From: Kudoa neothunni
Taxonomy: Eukaryota > Cnidaria
NCBI GenBank assembly: GCA_964304625.1
Contig: OZ199839.1
Location: 1,798,001-1,862,000 of the forward strand
Direction of reading: 5' to 3'
Length of the DNA: 64,000 nucleotides
Within the stretch, counting starts at the first letter, position 1, and each line of letters starts with the position of its first letter. The notes under the pieces are model-generated. The model was not told the origin of the DNA and ran no database searches. It was given only the letters and a program-made list of their open reading frames with translations. Shown piece after piece: positions 33,801 through 45,969 of the stretch. The translations under genes were made by a program, and so were the position numbers.

Positions 33801-36800
33801 ACACAGTAATGACGCTTATGACAAACATGTAGACACTACTATCTCAACTATTGCTAACATGAAGATTTCTCAAGCTAATTATGATCAATTTTCTCAAAAA
33901 CTCTCTCTAATTGCTAGTGAAGCTAAAAAAATGATGAAAGAATATGAAGAGGCTTTACATGCTGAATATATTAAGATAAATAAAGTGGATTTTGGTGATT
34001 CTGAAAACCAAGAGTATTTTGATTCGTTTGAGATAAATTATAATTTGGTCCAAAACATGGTATTGACTAAAGTGGATACTTTTGATACCACTCAATATAT
34101 TAAGTTAGCTAAAGAAATTAAAACTGAAACTGAGAAGCTGAATGGGCTTCAGCCAAAATATAACAAATTAAATGTGGATTCAATTGTTACTAAATTCCAT
34201 CACAGTATGAAAAGCTCCATTGATCGTCTAAGACCTTATGAAACCCAGATTTTGGGAGATGTACAACAGGCTACCAATGTATATGAAAAGTTGGTAGAGC
34301 TTAAAACTAATTTCGAACAAGCTAAACAATCATTCGAATTATCATTCACCAAAATTAGAGATTTAAAGGATCAATACCATTCTATGGTTCAACAACTTTT
34401 AAGTTTATCCAAAGATAAAACTTTAAATGAAACCAAACTAAAAGAAGAGATGCAAACATTACAAAGTAAAAAAACAAATTTTTTGAATGATGTTAAGCAG
34501 AAGACGTTGGCCTCAAAAAAATTTTTTAAAGATCTACAACAGAATAAAGCGGAATATGGTCGATTATTATCATCCTTAACGTCTACAATTAGTTCTATGA
34601 AATCATTAAAAGATCAGTCCAACCCAGAGTTGACTAGTTTGAAGTCTCTAAATGTGAAATTAACAACAAAACTTGTGTCAGCTTCGAAAGCAGTTAATAC
34701 CAAGGAACATATTGTCGCAACTTTGACACCAGTCATTGAAAAACTCAATTCTTTCATTACGAATTATCCTAATACCTTAAATTCACAACAAGCCGCATCA
34801 TTCGGAACTATTAATACCGTCATTGGATTATTTACTAATGTAAAATCCTCCATATCAAACGATAAAGTCAAGTTTGAGGAAAAAATATCTGAATTATCTA
34901 GATTTTATGAGATAAATCGTGAAAGATTTCATAGTGATATGCGAGGAATAATAACGTACCAAAGTCAACGACTATTTACCAGTGAACAATATTGCGATAC
35001 ATATATTGAGTTTTTGAACGAACTTAAAACTCGAATTTCAGAAAACTCAGCACAGTTGACAAGTGACCTTAATAGTGAATCAGTAGAAATATCATCTGAC
35101 TTAACTAAAGCTTTATCTAATCTGAATTGTTGTGTAATGGTACTAAATGGCCAAGAATGTGTTAATGCTATTGAAAAAGATTTTGATCAATGTATGAAAT
35201 ACATTGAAATGTTTGATACTGATCGTAAGGTAAAAGCAGTTAACGATTTTAACAATAAAATGACACGATCATTGGATGCAATCAGAGTTCAAAATGAAAA
35301 CGAACAGCTTGGATTGGATAGATTGAAATCATTGCAATCAGATTCGAAAATAATAGACGAAAAAACAAATTTACTGGAAGAGTTGTTTAAAGAAGAATAT
35401 AAGAGATCAAAAATATCGGAAGTAAGACGACAATTGTCTTTTATCAATGCAGATGTTGAAGACAATGATGATTCTGTAACCTCAAAGATAAATTCGATTT
35501 CACAAGACAGAAACATAATTTATAACAAACTAAATGAATACGAAAAGATAATTGGTATTCATAAAAGCAAATACACAGATGCGAAAAACAAATTCTCTGA
35601 GTCCTCATCCAAAGCTGATAGCTTAACAAAATCAATCAAAAATGAGGCTAAGAACACTTTTGTCATTCAACAGTTAAACCAAAACCCTTCTGTTGCCGCC
35701 CAAATTACTGGTTATGGTAATGAGTTAAATGTTGATGCAGAATTTGTATCAAAATCGGAAAATAAAATCAGTAGCTTCAAAGATGAAAATCAAAGTCTCA
35801 CCACTATGTCTGAATCCAATTTTAACACGTACCAAAAGCTTAAGAAGGACATAGAAATTCTTCAAAGTCAACTTGACAGTCTAGAAAGCAATAGAGAATT
35901 GATTGATAAACAAGCTGTTCTTCAAAAAACAGAGGAAATTAGAAACAGCCTCATTGAAAAATCCGCCGAAATTAAATCAATCAGAAATAATATTTCCGGT
36001 GATGAACAAAAAATAGAAGAATTTAATAACAAAGTTAACGATAACTATGATGATTCTTTCTCCCGTACACGTGAATGGAACAATAAAATTGTTCAAAATA
36101 TTTCACAAACAAAATTAATGTTAAAAGAACTTAAATCAATTAAGAGATTTTCCATGTCAATAAACAAAGGTTTAGAATCTCTAACATCAATGAAAACAAA
36201 TCTTGAAAGTTACCAAAGTAATTTGGATACCAAAAAAGATCAATTTACTCGTGATATCAAGCATAAAAAAAATAAGTTAACTGAAACCATTAATATTAAA
36301 AAGGGTTCTTTGAATTCCAATAAAGAGAATGAACATAGAAACATTGCTAGATATATGGAATCATATCAAAAATTAAAGAAACAAGCAAATAACGAGGATA
36401 CCGATGTTTCAACTGATATTGAATTAAAATATAATAAATACGTAGATTTAAAAAATAAAATACAAAATGACTACGAAAATAAAAAAGAATCTATTGATAC
36501 TTATGAGAAAAATGGTTTAACTCATTATCAAACCCAAGAGAGTTCTTTAACTGAAAAATATTCTAATCTTGAGACAACTTCAGAGAGTTTCATTAGAGAA
36601 ATTGATAACCTAATTTCAGAAATTACTCAACTCCGCCTGGAAAACCAATCAGATTTGATCCAAAACAAATATAATAACTTAAAGTTTTTAATTGATAATT
36701 TCTTTTCCGTAAATCGGGAGGTTTCATTTACTGTTGATGAATACGACGGGGAAATTGAGACAAATATTGAAAATTTTTCGATTGGAACTGAAGGTATTGA

Positions 36801-37131
36801 TCAAGAAATTGAAACAAATGTTAAAACCATGAAAGAAATACTGGAAAATGCTTCTAAACAACAACATGAACAAACGGAAAATAAAGATGACTCTGAGGAG
36901 CCTGCTTTGAGTGATAATGTGGATCCACTTGAATCTGATAGTGGATCCGAAAGACAAATGGCTACAGGAAACAATAAAAGCATCGAAGTCAAAGACTACT
37001 TCCGAATGATTTTGATAATCGCTTCGATATTAACTATCTCACTGGTTATCATGGGTGCCATTATTTATCATAAAAATATAAAGAAGAAAGAAATATACAA
37101 AAAATGCGAAAATATTTACATCAAAGCATAG
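30876..37131 (+). CDS. Giant secreted single-pass coiled-coil protein, architecture like Plasmodium reticulocyte-binding-like ligands
   Basis: Two exons: 30876-30909 and 30959-37131, predicted 2,068 residues. Exon 1 gives MISKIPLFLSL and the splice (G|CA) adds AIFAISQ, together a classical signal peptide with likely cleavage before NSCDYRS. The 6.2-kb second exon is open throughout despite many A and T runs. Visible parts: a cysteine-bearing N-terminal region with EPPYWRPGG and YCQQYW (about residues 53-72), further cysteines up to about residue 240, a long charged, lysine- and asparagine-rich coiled coil, a second cysteine group near residues 1400-1440, an acidic linker (KDDSEEPALSDN), one membrane helix (about 2026-2048) and a 20-residue basic tail. 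A tiny signal-peptide exon, short intron, giant exon and C-terminal anchor is also the plan of Plasmodium RBL invasion ligands. I cannot show homology; a lineage-specific adhesin of the same build is equally possible. A TATATAAA box lies about 80 bases upstream. Confidence 0.85.
30910..30958 (+). other. 49-base intron splitting the signal peptide
   Basis: Donor GTATTC, acceptor AATATAG, phase 1. Without splicing, the ATG frame at 30876 stops after 37 codons and the giant frame has no ATG near its start; with it the two join into one signal peptide. The length equals that of a NUP155 intron in this window. Confidence 0.85.
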
Positions 37132-37792
37132 TTGTCAAGCTATTTATTAACTTATTAGATTATAGATGATATTATTTGAGTCGTTATAACTTTAATAGTT
37201 CATTTATTTTACGTTTTACAATACTTTATATTATTTCTCAGTCAAAATGTAAAATTAAACAAAATCCATAGATATTTCTTCATTAAATAAATGTTAGCTT
37301 TTTATATAACGAGAGAAGTTGTATGTTTAGCTCATTTGGTTCCTAATCTTGTTTGCACGTCAACGATTAAAATCATGAAAATAAAGTGGGTTAAAATAAA
37401 AATTTAAAATATATATGGGATGTACCCATTTATGTTATTCGGAATTGTTCACAGTTTTTATCACAGATAACTGTGTCCTTGTAGCTAATACTGAATAAAT
37501 TAATTTTGAATATTTATACTCAAAACACTTGAGTTATTGTGTTTGGACAACAACTAAGTGTGTGCAAATATTATATATTAGATAGATTTTAGTTAAAAAT
37601 CTACACTATATAAAGGGATAATAAAATCCTAATTATTATTAATTCAAATAACTTACCCATAAAGAAAGGCTTACGTGTATTTATGGGTAAAAATAGATTA
37701 AAGTAATAAATTTTTGGCCATACAAAATTAAAGAAACTTTAAAAAATATAACTTCTTTTTAAAATTTAAAAACAAATGATTAAACTTTAATA
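37132..37792. other. 3' flank of the large gene
   Basis: AT-rich, no reading frame. AATAAA words at about 37285 and 37494 are candidate poly(A) signals for the large gene. Confidence 0.5.
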
Positions 37793-39088
37793 TATGGGCT
37801 GATCAAAAAGTATCGAGACTCTTTAAATATCTCCTCATACGACCAAGATATATTTTTTTAAAAATAGCATGTTATAAAAAAAATATATTCTCATATTTTT
37901 GCAACAATAATTTAACGAATGGATAATAAAATAAAATATGGCAGCTAGTTGTTTTAGTCGCGAAATCGGCCGACGTCGCTCGCGAGAATGTCAGAAAACC
38001 GCGAGCAGAGAATTTGTATTAAATTCTGTGTAAAACTAGGGACAAACAGTACCAAGACTTATGAAATGATTCAAAAAGCATTTTTAGACAATTCCATGAG
38101 TAGAAGTAGAGTGTTTGAGTGGCATAAACGATTTAAAAAAGGTAGAAATTCGATTGATAGTTTGGATCGTTCTGGTCGACCTTCAACTAGCAGAAATCAT
38201 GAAAAGATTAATGATGTTAAGGATATGATCGATTCCGAACGAAGACTTACCATTAGAGAAATTTGTAATGATCTTGGATTATCTTTTGGATCATGTCAAG
38301 CTTATTTTGACTAATGATCTTTGTATGAGAAGAGTTGCCGCCAAATTTGTCCCGCGAGTGCTCACGTCCGAGCAAAAAGAATTGCGGCTTATTACTTCAA
38401 AAGATTTACTTCAACGCTCATCAAAAGACGATGAATTCATGAATTTTATTGTAACAGGTGATGAAACATGGGTTTATGGTTATGATCCCGAAACAAAAGT
38501 TCAATCTTCCATTTGGAAAACACCGTCGACGCCCAGACCAAAGAAGGCCCGCCATATTCGGAGTAAAATTAAAGTGTTACTCACAGTATTTTTTGATATC
38601 CAGGGGATAATTTATTATGAATACGCACCTGCAGCTTGTACAGTTACAAGTGAGTATTACCTCAGAGTATTGCGGAATTTACGGGATGCTATTCGTCGTA
38701 AACGACCCCATATGCATTCTTCGGTACGTTGGATACTACATCACGATAATGCCCCCTCACACAAGTCTTTAAAAATTCAAAATTTTTTAATCAAGATGAA
38801 TGTTCCTCAGTTACAACATCCTCCATGCGACTTTTTTCTATTCCCAAAAATTAAATTCCAACTTAAAGGAAGGAGATTCTATTCAGGAAATAAAACAGAA
38901 TGCGACGGAGCAGCTTAAGGCGCTGAATAAAAATGATTTTTTAGAATGCTTCCTTCAGTGGAAGCAACGCTGGAAAAAATGTATTGATGCAGATGGAGAG
39001 TATTTCGAAGGAGATTAAAAAAAATTCATTATATATTTGTATATATTTTTTGATTCAAAAAGTCTCGATACTTTTTGATCACCCCATG
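37793..39088 (+). mobile_element. mariner element, full length
   Basis: The 1,296-base element is flanked by TA (37791-37792 and 39089-39090). Terminal inverted repeats of about 30 bases start TATGGGCTGATCAAAAAGT at the left and CATGGGGTGATCAAAAAGT when the right end is read inward. Length and ends are those of an autonomous mariner. It sits between the large gene and the gypsy fossil. Confidence 0.92.
37988..39018 (+). pseudogene. mariner transposase (SETMAR-like), inactive
   Basis: Begins MSENREQRICIKFCVKLGTN, then TKTYEMIQKAF, VFEWHKRFK and SLDRSGRPSTS (N-terminal HTH domains). The catalytic part has VTGDETWVYGYDPETK and HHDNAPSH. The third motif reads HPPCDFFLFPK, in which the usual YSPDLAP segment has been lost as a seven-residue in-frame deletion (near 38827). 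This shortens the spacing between the second and third aspartates from 34 to 27 residues, so the active site cannot form. A frameshift from one extra T near 38300 and another shift near 38880 also break the frame. The end reads WKKCIDADGEYFEGD as in related elements. Confidence 0.9.
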
Positions 39089-39906
39089 TATATCACATTG
39101 AGAATGAAAAAAACAAAAATAAGATTACTCGTTTTCGACTAAAAAACACCCCAGCTTTGGGCATTTGCTGAAATAATATTCTACAACGTTAAAAATTATA
39201 ATTTACATTAGAATATCAAATATTAACAAAATTTCATCGAATTTTTGTGAAAATTCTGTGAATAATTTAGATTATTGGCACATAAACTCTGTCCCGAGAT
39301 GAAATCTAATTAAGTTCAAATTCATAAAACACCCTCAAATGGACGATAAAATATTTGATTGTTAATCTTCCAAAAGTTTATTTAGATATTGAATACATCG
39401 AGATCATTTAACGAGGCCACTAATAAAAATTGTGTTTTTTGTTAAATACGAACCGTTACAAATGAGAGAGAAACAACAAAATTTCTAAAATATGCAAGAC
39501 GACCTATTTGCTATTAGTCGCTTCAGAGTTTGGGATGGAAAAATTGTTTTTAGGCAGAAGTTCATATTTCAATTTTAATTATTCTTTCACGTGTGTGTGG
39601 AGTGAAGAAAATTATACAGCAAGTGGACGAATTTATTCTTCAAAAACTCGTATGATCATGTTAACTCGGTGTTTTTAAGTTTGGTTAAAATAATATTACC
39701 TGCGTACATTTTATACACGATGCGAAAAAAAAGATTTACGCTGTGTAAAAATTGAACATTTTCGAAAAGTTTCTGAGTAAAATAAATAAAAGTAAATGTA
39801 ATTTGACACCGAGGTAGACATCTTGTGACGTCAGCATACATAACGAGTAGTTTCGGATACCCTTCCTATTATCGTCCATTAATACTGACTCTTTGATCGT
39901 GTCACA
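39089..39906. other. Non-coding stretch between mariner and gypsy fossil
   Basis: AT-rich; no coding content or repeat recognised. It may include the leader region of the gypsy fossil, but no LTR could be identified. Confidence 0.4.
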
Positions 39907-42495
39907 ATGGTGTTAAAGGTAGGACCCACAACATCTATGACGATAAATTTCAATGAGAACGTCGAACAACAACTAGAAGAGCTCCAGTTAAAGCAGTTGC
40001 AAAGGTTGGGATGAGAAACAGCTTTACGCTTAAACACTCCTGGCAATTCCTCGTCATATGCGTGAATATTTCAAACCAAACCAACTAAATGAAAGCGGGG
40101 TTCTAACATCGACTCAGATGGTTACCCTTCTTAACGAGAACATATTGCAATATTCCAGAAGTCTCTAGACTAAGGAGTCGTTTTCCATGATTTCTCGCAA
40201 GCCTCTATAAAACTGAGGGAAACAGTCCAAGATTACTATCAAAGGATCTTTGTAACGCAGTAAGGAACACAATGGCAAAACAACCGATAACCGCGCGTAT
40301 ACTAATACAAAGGTAATTAGGGTAAAACTCAGTAGGTATACGCATTGTCACGTCACAATCTTCTCATTTTTTAAAATGTCACGACCACAGGTAACGGCAG
40401 AGGATGTTTAATTCTTCCTAAAACAAAAAATTATGGACACTGCCTGAACATTTGTAAGTACACGTAAATTATTTAAGAATGTGAATATGTTCCAAATCAT
40501 GGAGAAACCCCAATTACTGTTGGATTATTGGCACTCTGGCGTAAAAGCGACAAATAGTAGCAATGATGTGTCTCCTATATTATCGAATGAGAGACGAAAA
40601 GATAAAAAACCAAAAAGTAAGGCTGGATATCGCCCCAAACGAGGATCATGTTCTAAATGCGGCGGAGAAAATCATTTGGCTAACGAATGCTTGGTAAAAG
40701 CTGTATGTCGAAAATGTGGGAAATCTGGTCATATTAATAGAATTTGTTACAAATATAACTACGTTAACGACATATCATTTAATCTGAATGATGATTATTC
40801 TGTATTTTTTGGAGGCACGCGTGAGTGTGACATGGGCGTACTGTTACGGCATTGCTAGATACGGGGACTTGCTGTACGTTTGTTAGAGACGACTTAGTTG
40901 GCCCCAAGTACGTTAAACCCTCGTCGAAATGTTTTATGGCAGCGAATGGATTTAAACTCAAAAGCACCGGATTGGCCAATATGTACATAAAAACGAAAGT
41001 TGGAGAATCAAAGTCAAAACACATTTAACGGAACAAATTGCATACAACGCAATCATTTGTAGAGACGTCCTCGTGAAACACATTGACTTGGTTTGGAAAG
41101 GCAGTATGGAAAAGTCACTGAACACCATAAACTGTCACCAAAATAATTTCGATAACCTTGTAAAACAATTCGAACCTTTATTTGCCACATCTGCAGATTT
41201 GCGAATCGCAAAAGATTTTGAGTATCAGATGTCTACAACAACGCAAACCCAATTACGTCACGGGCATAAGCAGTCTCCATTCATTTGCAAGAAACAGCTA
41301 CAAAACAATTAGAAGAGCAATTAAAAGCTGGCATAATATGACCGTCAACTAGTCCCTGTAGATCTTCTGTTACTTTTGCTAAAAAGAAGGATGGGTCTTT
41401 TCGATTTTGTATTGACTTCAGCAAAATCAATGATATCACTATCAAGGATGAATATCCGCTTCCTCTAATTGATGAGTGACTTAATAAATTGAGTGGTGCA
41501 AAAATATTTTCAACACTGGATTCACAATGCGGTTACTGGCAGATTCCAGTGTCAGAAGATACACCCAAAACTGCGTTTACGTTTGGACATGGACTATACG
41601 AATACAATTGTATACCATTTGGGTTAGCAAACACACCAGCAACTTTCCAAAGAATGATGGATAATACACTGGGGGATTTGGAATACGTTCTGATGTACAT
41701 GGACGATATAATTGTCTTTTCATCTGATTACGACAAACACATCAAACACCTTCGAAATGTCTTCTCGCGCCCCCAACGACAAAATCTGAGGATAAATAGA
41801 AAAAAGTGTGTATTTTTTCGTGACAAAATCCAATATCTAGGATTTATAGTATCACACGTGGGCATTACTCCGAATCCAGAAAAAGTGGGGCCAGTAACCA
41901 ATTGGAAAATACCTACATCCGTCCGGGAGTTAAGATCGTTTCTGGGCACATGCAACTTCCTCCACAGATTCACAAATCATATGACAGAGATAGCATCACC
42001 TCTGTACAAATTGACAACAAGTGAAAAGTCGTTTGTGTGGTCACCTGAAGCCCAGCGTAGTTCCAACACACCAAAAGAAAAAATCAAACAAAATCCTACA
42101 CTTTGTTTTCCTGACGTCGAACTTCCTTTTACCATGGAATGTGACGCTTCCAACAGAGGAGTTGGAGTTGTTTTATACCAAGTAAAGAATGGGGACAGAA
42201 ACATTATTGCATATACCAGCAAAAAATTAAATCATGCTGAACTTAATTATTGCACAATGGACAAATAATTTTTGGTTATTATCGTTGACGTTAGGAAATT
42301 TCGCCGTTATCTATTAGGGAAAACGTTCACTATACTGACAGACCATAACCCCTTAACCAACATAAGGAGGATGAAAGATGCTAGAGGAAGAAGTAGATGG
42401 CTCATGGAAATGGAGGAACACGACTCTCATTCGGTACATCGTGGGAAAGTTAAACATAGTTGTTGATTCGCTGTCCAGGAGTGTTGTTTGTATAT
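39907..42495 (+). mobile_element. Ty3/gypsy retrotransposon fossil
   Basis: Remains of gag start near 39907. Two CCHC zinc knuckles (CSKCGGENHLANEC, then CRKCGKSGHINRIC) lie at 40645-40750. A protease DTG-type motif follows at about 40858-40870. The reverse transcriptase spans about 41350-42260 with the YMDD core near 41693-41705 and LGFIVS downstream, leading into an RNase H start (LTDHNPLT region near 42330-42360). No integrase and no LTRs are seen, and the remains stop near 42495. The element is broken, with several breaks, and is clearly old. Confidence 0.88.
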
Positions 42496-42666
42496 AGGGT
42501 TTTTCGAGCTTTGTCGCCAATTTGTCAAGCAATAAGGTCAGTTTATCAAGCTTTAACGACGCTGTTAAATTATATTACTAAATTAACCATATATAAGTAA
42601 CTTTCGTTCTATATTCATGCAAAAAATAAGTAATTCCAAATATAAGAATAATTATTTTATATTTTT

Positions 42667-43449
42667 TTATTCGAGAATTATTTCTCTGTTTAAGCAGAGA
42701 GAGACATAGCGGAACATTTTTCGAAAATACCCCTTGCAGTCCTCTGGTGTAACTGAATTGAATCCGTCGTTAATAAGGTTCATCAAGTCGTCCTCATTCC
42801 TTGTCTGACCTCGTATGACGATATGTTTCCGCCTGCTAAAGGTGTTTTCGATCGAGTTGAGGAATGGGAAGTATGGAGGCAGGTAAAGTATGTTTAACCC
42901 CATCGACTGAATGTAGTCTTTCACACCGTCATAATGGCGTATTCGCGCATTATCTAAAATAAAGTAACGATTTTCAATTTGCATAGAATTTCATGTTAAT
43001 GTGAGTTCATGTAGATAGTTCTTGAAATCTTCTCCGTTAACTGGTTGGTTATTTATCTTGTGGAAGACCATATCGTATTTTTTCATTTAGGCTATTACGG
43101 AGATGTTTCTACTCCTAACGCTGTCAACAGGAACATAAGCCGACGTCCTAATCAATGACCGACCTAGCTTTGTCCTACTGGAAACATTAAACCGCACCTC
43201 ATAGATAAAAATGAAGTTTTTGTCCTCAGTTTCAAGGAGATTAGAATTAAAACTTTGTACGTGCGCTAAATGCTGTTCCAATGTATTAGCACATTTCCTT
43301 CTCTCAGGGACCAAAGTAACGGATTTAAATGAGTAATGAAACTCGTTCAAACATCGATTAATTGTGCTGATACTTAATGAGACGTCACATTCGTCGATCA
43401 ACTTAAGGCGAACAGCTTTGAGTGTAATACAATAAGAAACCAATTCCAC
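42667..43449 (-). pseudogene. IS630-type transposase remnant I3
   Basis: One minus-strand frame is interrupted by two in-frame stops (near 43087 and 42988). It holds an HTH remnant (SLSISTINRCLNEFHYSFK), LVPERR, a first catalytic block reading FIFIYEVRFN in which the expected aspartate is tyrosine, then RYFILDNARIRHYDG (second aspartate) and PYFPFLNSIENTFS (third acidic position). The N-terminal paired domain is missing. It resembles I2 more than I1 in the DNA[KR]IxHY and YxPFLN[PS]IENxFS motifs. I could not identify its terminal repeats. Confidence 0.75.
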
Positions 43450-43734
43450 GTAATCCCCTCAGACCAAAAAAAAAGTGCGTCAGCCCGGTCACGTCCAATT
43501 TTACGCACTTGCGTGCGCGATTATTTCTGAGCAAATAGCATTTGATAGTGTTTAAATCGCGTTTATAAAGGCTAGTTAACTATATATTAATTTTTAAACG
43601 ATAACTAAAACTCGAGATCGTGTTAACAGCACGAAAATATTTTTTTCCAATCTACGAAATACTCTTCTTGTTGTTATCGGTAGAATAAAGCAGCAGTTTC
43701 GTCTACATTGTAAATAAAATTTTCAGAGTATCTT

Positions 43735-44130
43735 TCAAAAATGTTCTAATTTGATTGGTCTATTATGATGTAGTTTCTGGTGTAGTATCAACATATTAGC
43801 TAAAAAAATTTGGTTTTTTAATGTTGAACCTTTTTTTAAAACAACGAAACCCTCGACGAATTGCACACGAAGGTAAGTAAACCTTTTTCTTTGGCTAATT
43901 GATTTCTCTTGATGATTATCGTGACGACGCTTACTACAATCTTTCTGCTTCGTGTCCACCCCATCCAATCATACACATCTTCATTAACAGAATTAAATTG
44001 TCCTGCATGTAAATAATTTCTATTTTTGGAACGACTGCACAGCACAATCTCTGGTTCACAGTGCGAATTCGCGGGCAATTTTTACAGAAGATAAACATCA
44101 TTCTCAGGACCGAACGCATCCACACCATCC
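43735..44130 (-). pseudogene. Possible pogo/Tigger-type (CENP-B domain) remnant
   Basis: Minus-strand text reads NEDVYDWMGWTRSRKIVVS, then LAKEKG. This resembles the CENP-B-type DNA-binding motif of pogo/Tigger transposases (ExVxxWFxxxRxKxxPVSGxxxxxKAxxLA), followed in other frames by a short FKKRH-like patch. The match is short and the frame is broken, so the call is tentative. No DDE domain is seen nearby. Confidence 0.35.
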
Positions 44131-44809
44131 CCTAATATTTATCTTCTAATAGACTTGATTTACTCGCGAATCTGACTCATCGAGCTGGCGAACATACGCT
44201 GAAACCTTGACTTAAACCCGACCCTCTTAAGCATCGTCACTTTGGATATAAACTTTCCCGCCTTCAACCGCTTTGTCAATCACCGCCTTGCGGCATAGAG
44301 GACAAAACTTTAACTTAAGTACATTAAATTCTTTTCTTTAAACTTTGATTTGTTTAAAACCAATGTTTAAATTATGTTCTTCAGAACAACTTATTGACAA
44401 AATTATTTTGCTTTTATACGAAAATAAATATTACAGAAGTTAATTGATCTTTTCAATTTACGCATTGGAAAGTAAAATTAGTCCCCTTTAATTAAATCTT
44501 ATTTACATCAATATTTACTATAATTGTCGATTTACTGCTCTCAATAAATATATCAGAGAACTAAATTCAGTTTTTAATTGGATCAATAAGGAATAGACAA
44601 TTTCTATTTAATGGTGCGCCTGAGATACGTAACCATTTTACTCAAATAATATGTTTATTGTTTTTGTCAAAGGAATGTAATCAAATGATTGAACCTGAAT
44701 TATCGAAAACGTTTGAATAAGATAACAATTATAAATTTTTTAGTGAAATTTGAAAAGTCTAAGCATCCAATTGCAATAAATTTATACACCAAGCATTTAA
44801 CGAAAATAA
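44131..44809. other. Non-coding stretch
   Basis: AT-rich sequence with a small GC-richer patch near 44250-44310. No gene or terminal repeat recognised. Confidence 0.4.
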
Positions 44810-45876
44810 TCAAAGGAGAAAAATTCTAATTCGTTTAAGTTGTTTTAATATTTCTAAGAATTCATCCTCCCTCTCAAACAAATATTTCTTCCTGAAAATA
44901 TATTCGTCAAAGTAACTAAAATATATTGGATAATTCTTTAAACAAAATTATTTTACCTCTGATAAAGATATTCTCTTGTCCCATTTTTGAGTAATGAAAT
45001 CTTTAACTGATGCCAGTAGCACTCAATAGTATTGGTATGAGAGCCATCAGGTGCCACGTAAGTTTCACTATGATTCACTATCCTATGTTCGTACCCAAGA
45101 GACGGTAATATCTTGTAGACTTTAGCAGCGTCAGTTATGATAGTTGTCCCTAATATATAAGATTTAATATTGAATTATATCCCCACTAACCTGGCAAAAT
45201 ATATTTTTTGATTAATGGAACCAAAACTTTGATTTCTTTGTCGAACGGGCACAAAAAACATATTGTCGGAATCTCTTTCAATTCCTCCAAAAACCCATTG
45301 ACCCATTACTCCACGGCCTCTGTTATATTTGCGCTTTCCAATTTGCTCTCGTCAATTCCTACAATTTTCCCGTGGCCTAAACTTCATCTTATATACAAAG
45401 TATAGTTAGATATTACCGCTAATTGGTTTGGAATCCATAAGCAAAATTTCGGGGCAAATAAAACGAAATTCCTTTTTCCAATCAATAATCGTATGATCAG
45501 AATATATTTCCAGGTCATTTTTTTATGAAATTATAAGGGCATTTATTCACCCAATAATAAATGAGAAAGAGTATTTTCTGTGTATAAATATAATAATGTA
45601 ACCATAATGACTTACTTTTATCTTCAAATTAGAAAAGGAGAAAATTGAATGGTTTCTTATGGAGATGGCTTTACGGCAGTATTTGTTTATGCATCGCCAT
45701 ATACATTTGTCATTCTTAAATGATGCATCTTTTTGTAGGCTTACCTTGCCGATTTTTCATGTGTCACATGCACCTTCAAACTTATTAAGAAATCCTTTTT
45801 CGAATACAAAATCCATCATTTTCTGTTTATTCGAGCATAATTTCGAAATTCTATTAGTGTTAAACTTCTTAACCAT
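44810..45876 (-). pseudogene. Merlin transposase M5, nearly whole, with four predicted mini-introns
   Basis: Minus-strand gene from the ATG ending at 45876 to TGA at 44810. Exons: 45616-45876, 45417-45577, 45191-45376, 44957-45149, 44810-44915. The introns (45578-45615, 45377-45416, 45150-45190, 44916-44956) are 38, 40, 41 and 41 bases, all GT-AG. Spliced motifs in order: zinc ribbon, LKIKKILFLIYYWVNKCP, HTIIDWKKEFRF, HGKIVGIDES, GKRKYNRGRG, GQWVFGGIERD, YILPGTTIITDAA, VNHSETYV, HTNTIECYWHQLK and YFDEYIFRKK. This is the standard animal Merlin lineage. Lesions: a TGA replacing a zinc-ribbon cysteine near 45770, and single-base length changes in A or T runs near 45510, 45338 and 45203. Confidence 0.85.
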
Positions 45877-45892
45877 CTCGAATTTGTAACCA

Positions 45893-45969
45893 CGTGAAAA
45901 CCGATGTAGCGGATGACGATCAAACCCGTGATCCTCAAGCTAAAAGTGGCGGGGCCTTACCACTTAGAC
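45893..45969 (-). repeat. tRNA-derived SINE head
   Basis: On the minus strand, TGGTCTAAGTGG fits box A and GGGTTTGATCGTC fits a slightly decayed box B about 35 bases later. The spacing and the AGCTTGAGGATCACGG link are those of a tRNA gene head. The upstream side is cut by the hAT terminus at 45970, so a working tRNA is unlikely. It sits immediately upstream of the Merlin M5 start. Confidence 0.55.

Noticed and set aside
32004-36992. Several minus-strand open frames opposite the large gene
   Set aside because: Hydrophobic, low-complexity shadows of the lysine- and asparagine-rich coding strand.
45893-45969. Functional tRNA gene on the minus strand
   Set aside because: The 5' side is cut at the hAT terminus and box B is imperfect, so no complete cloverleaf can form.
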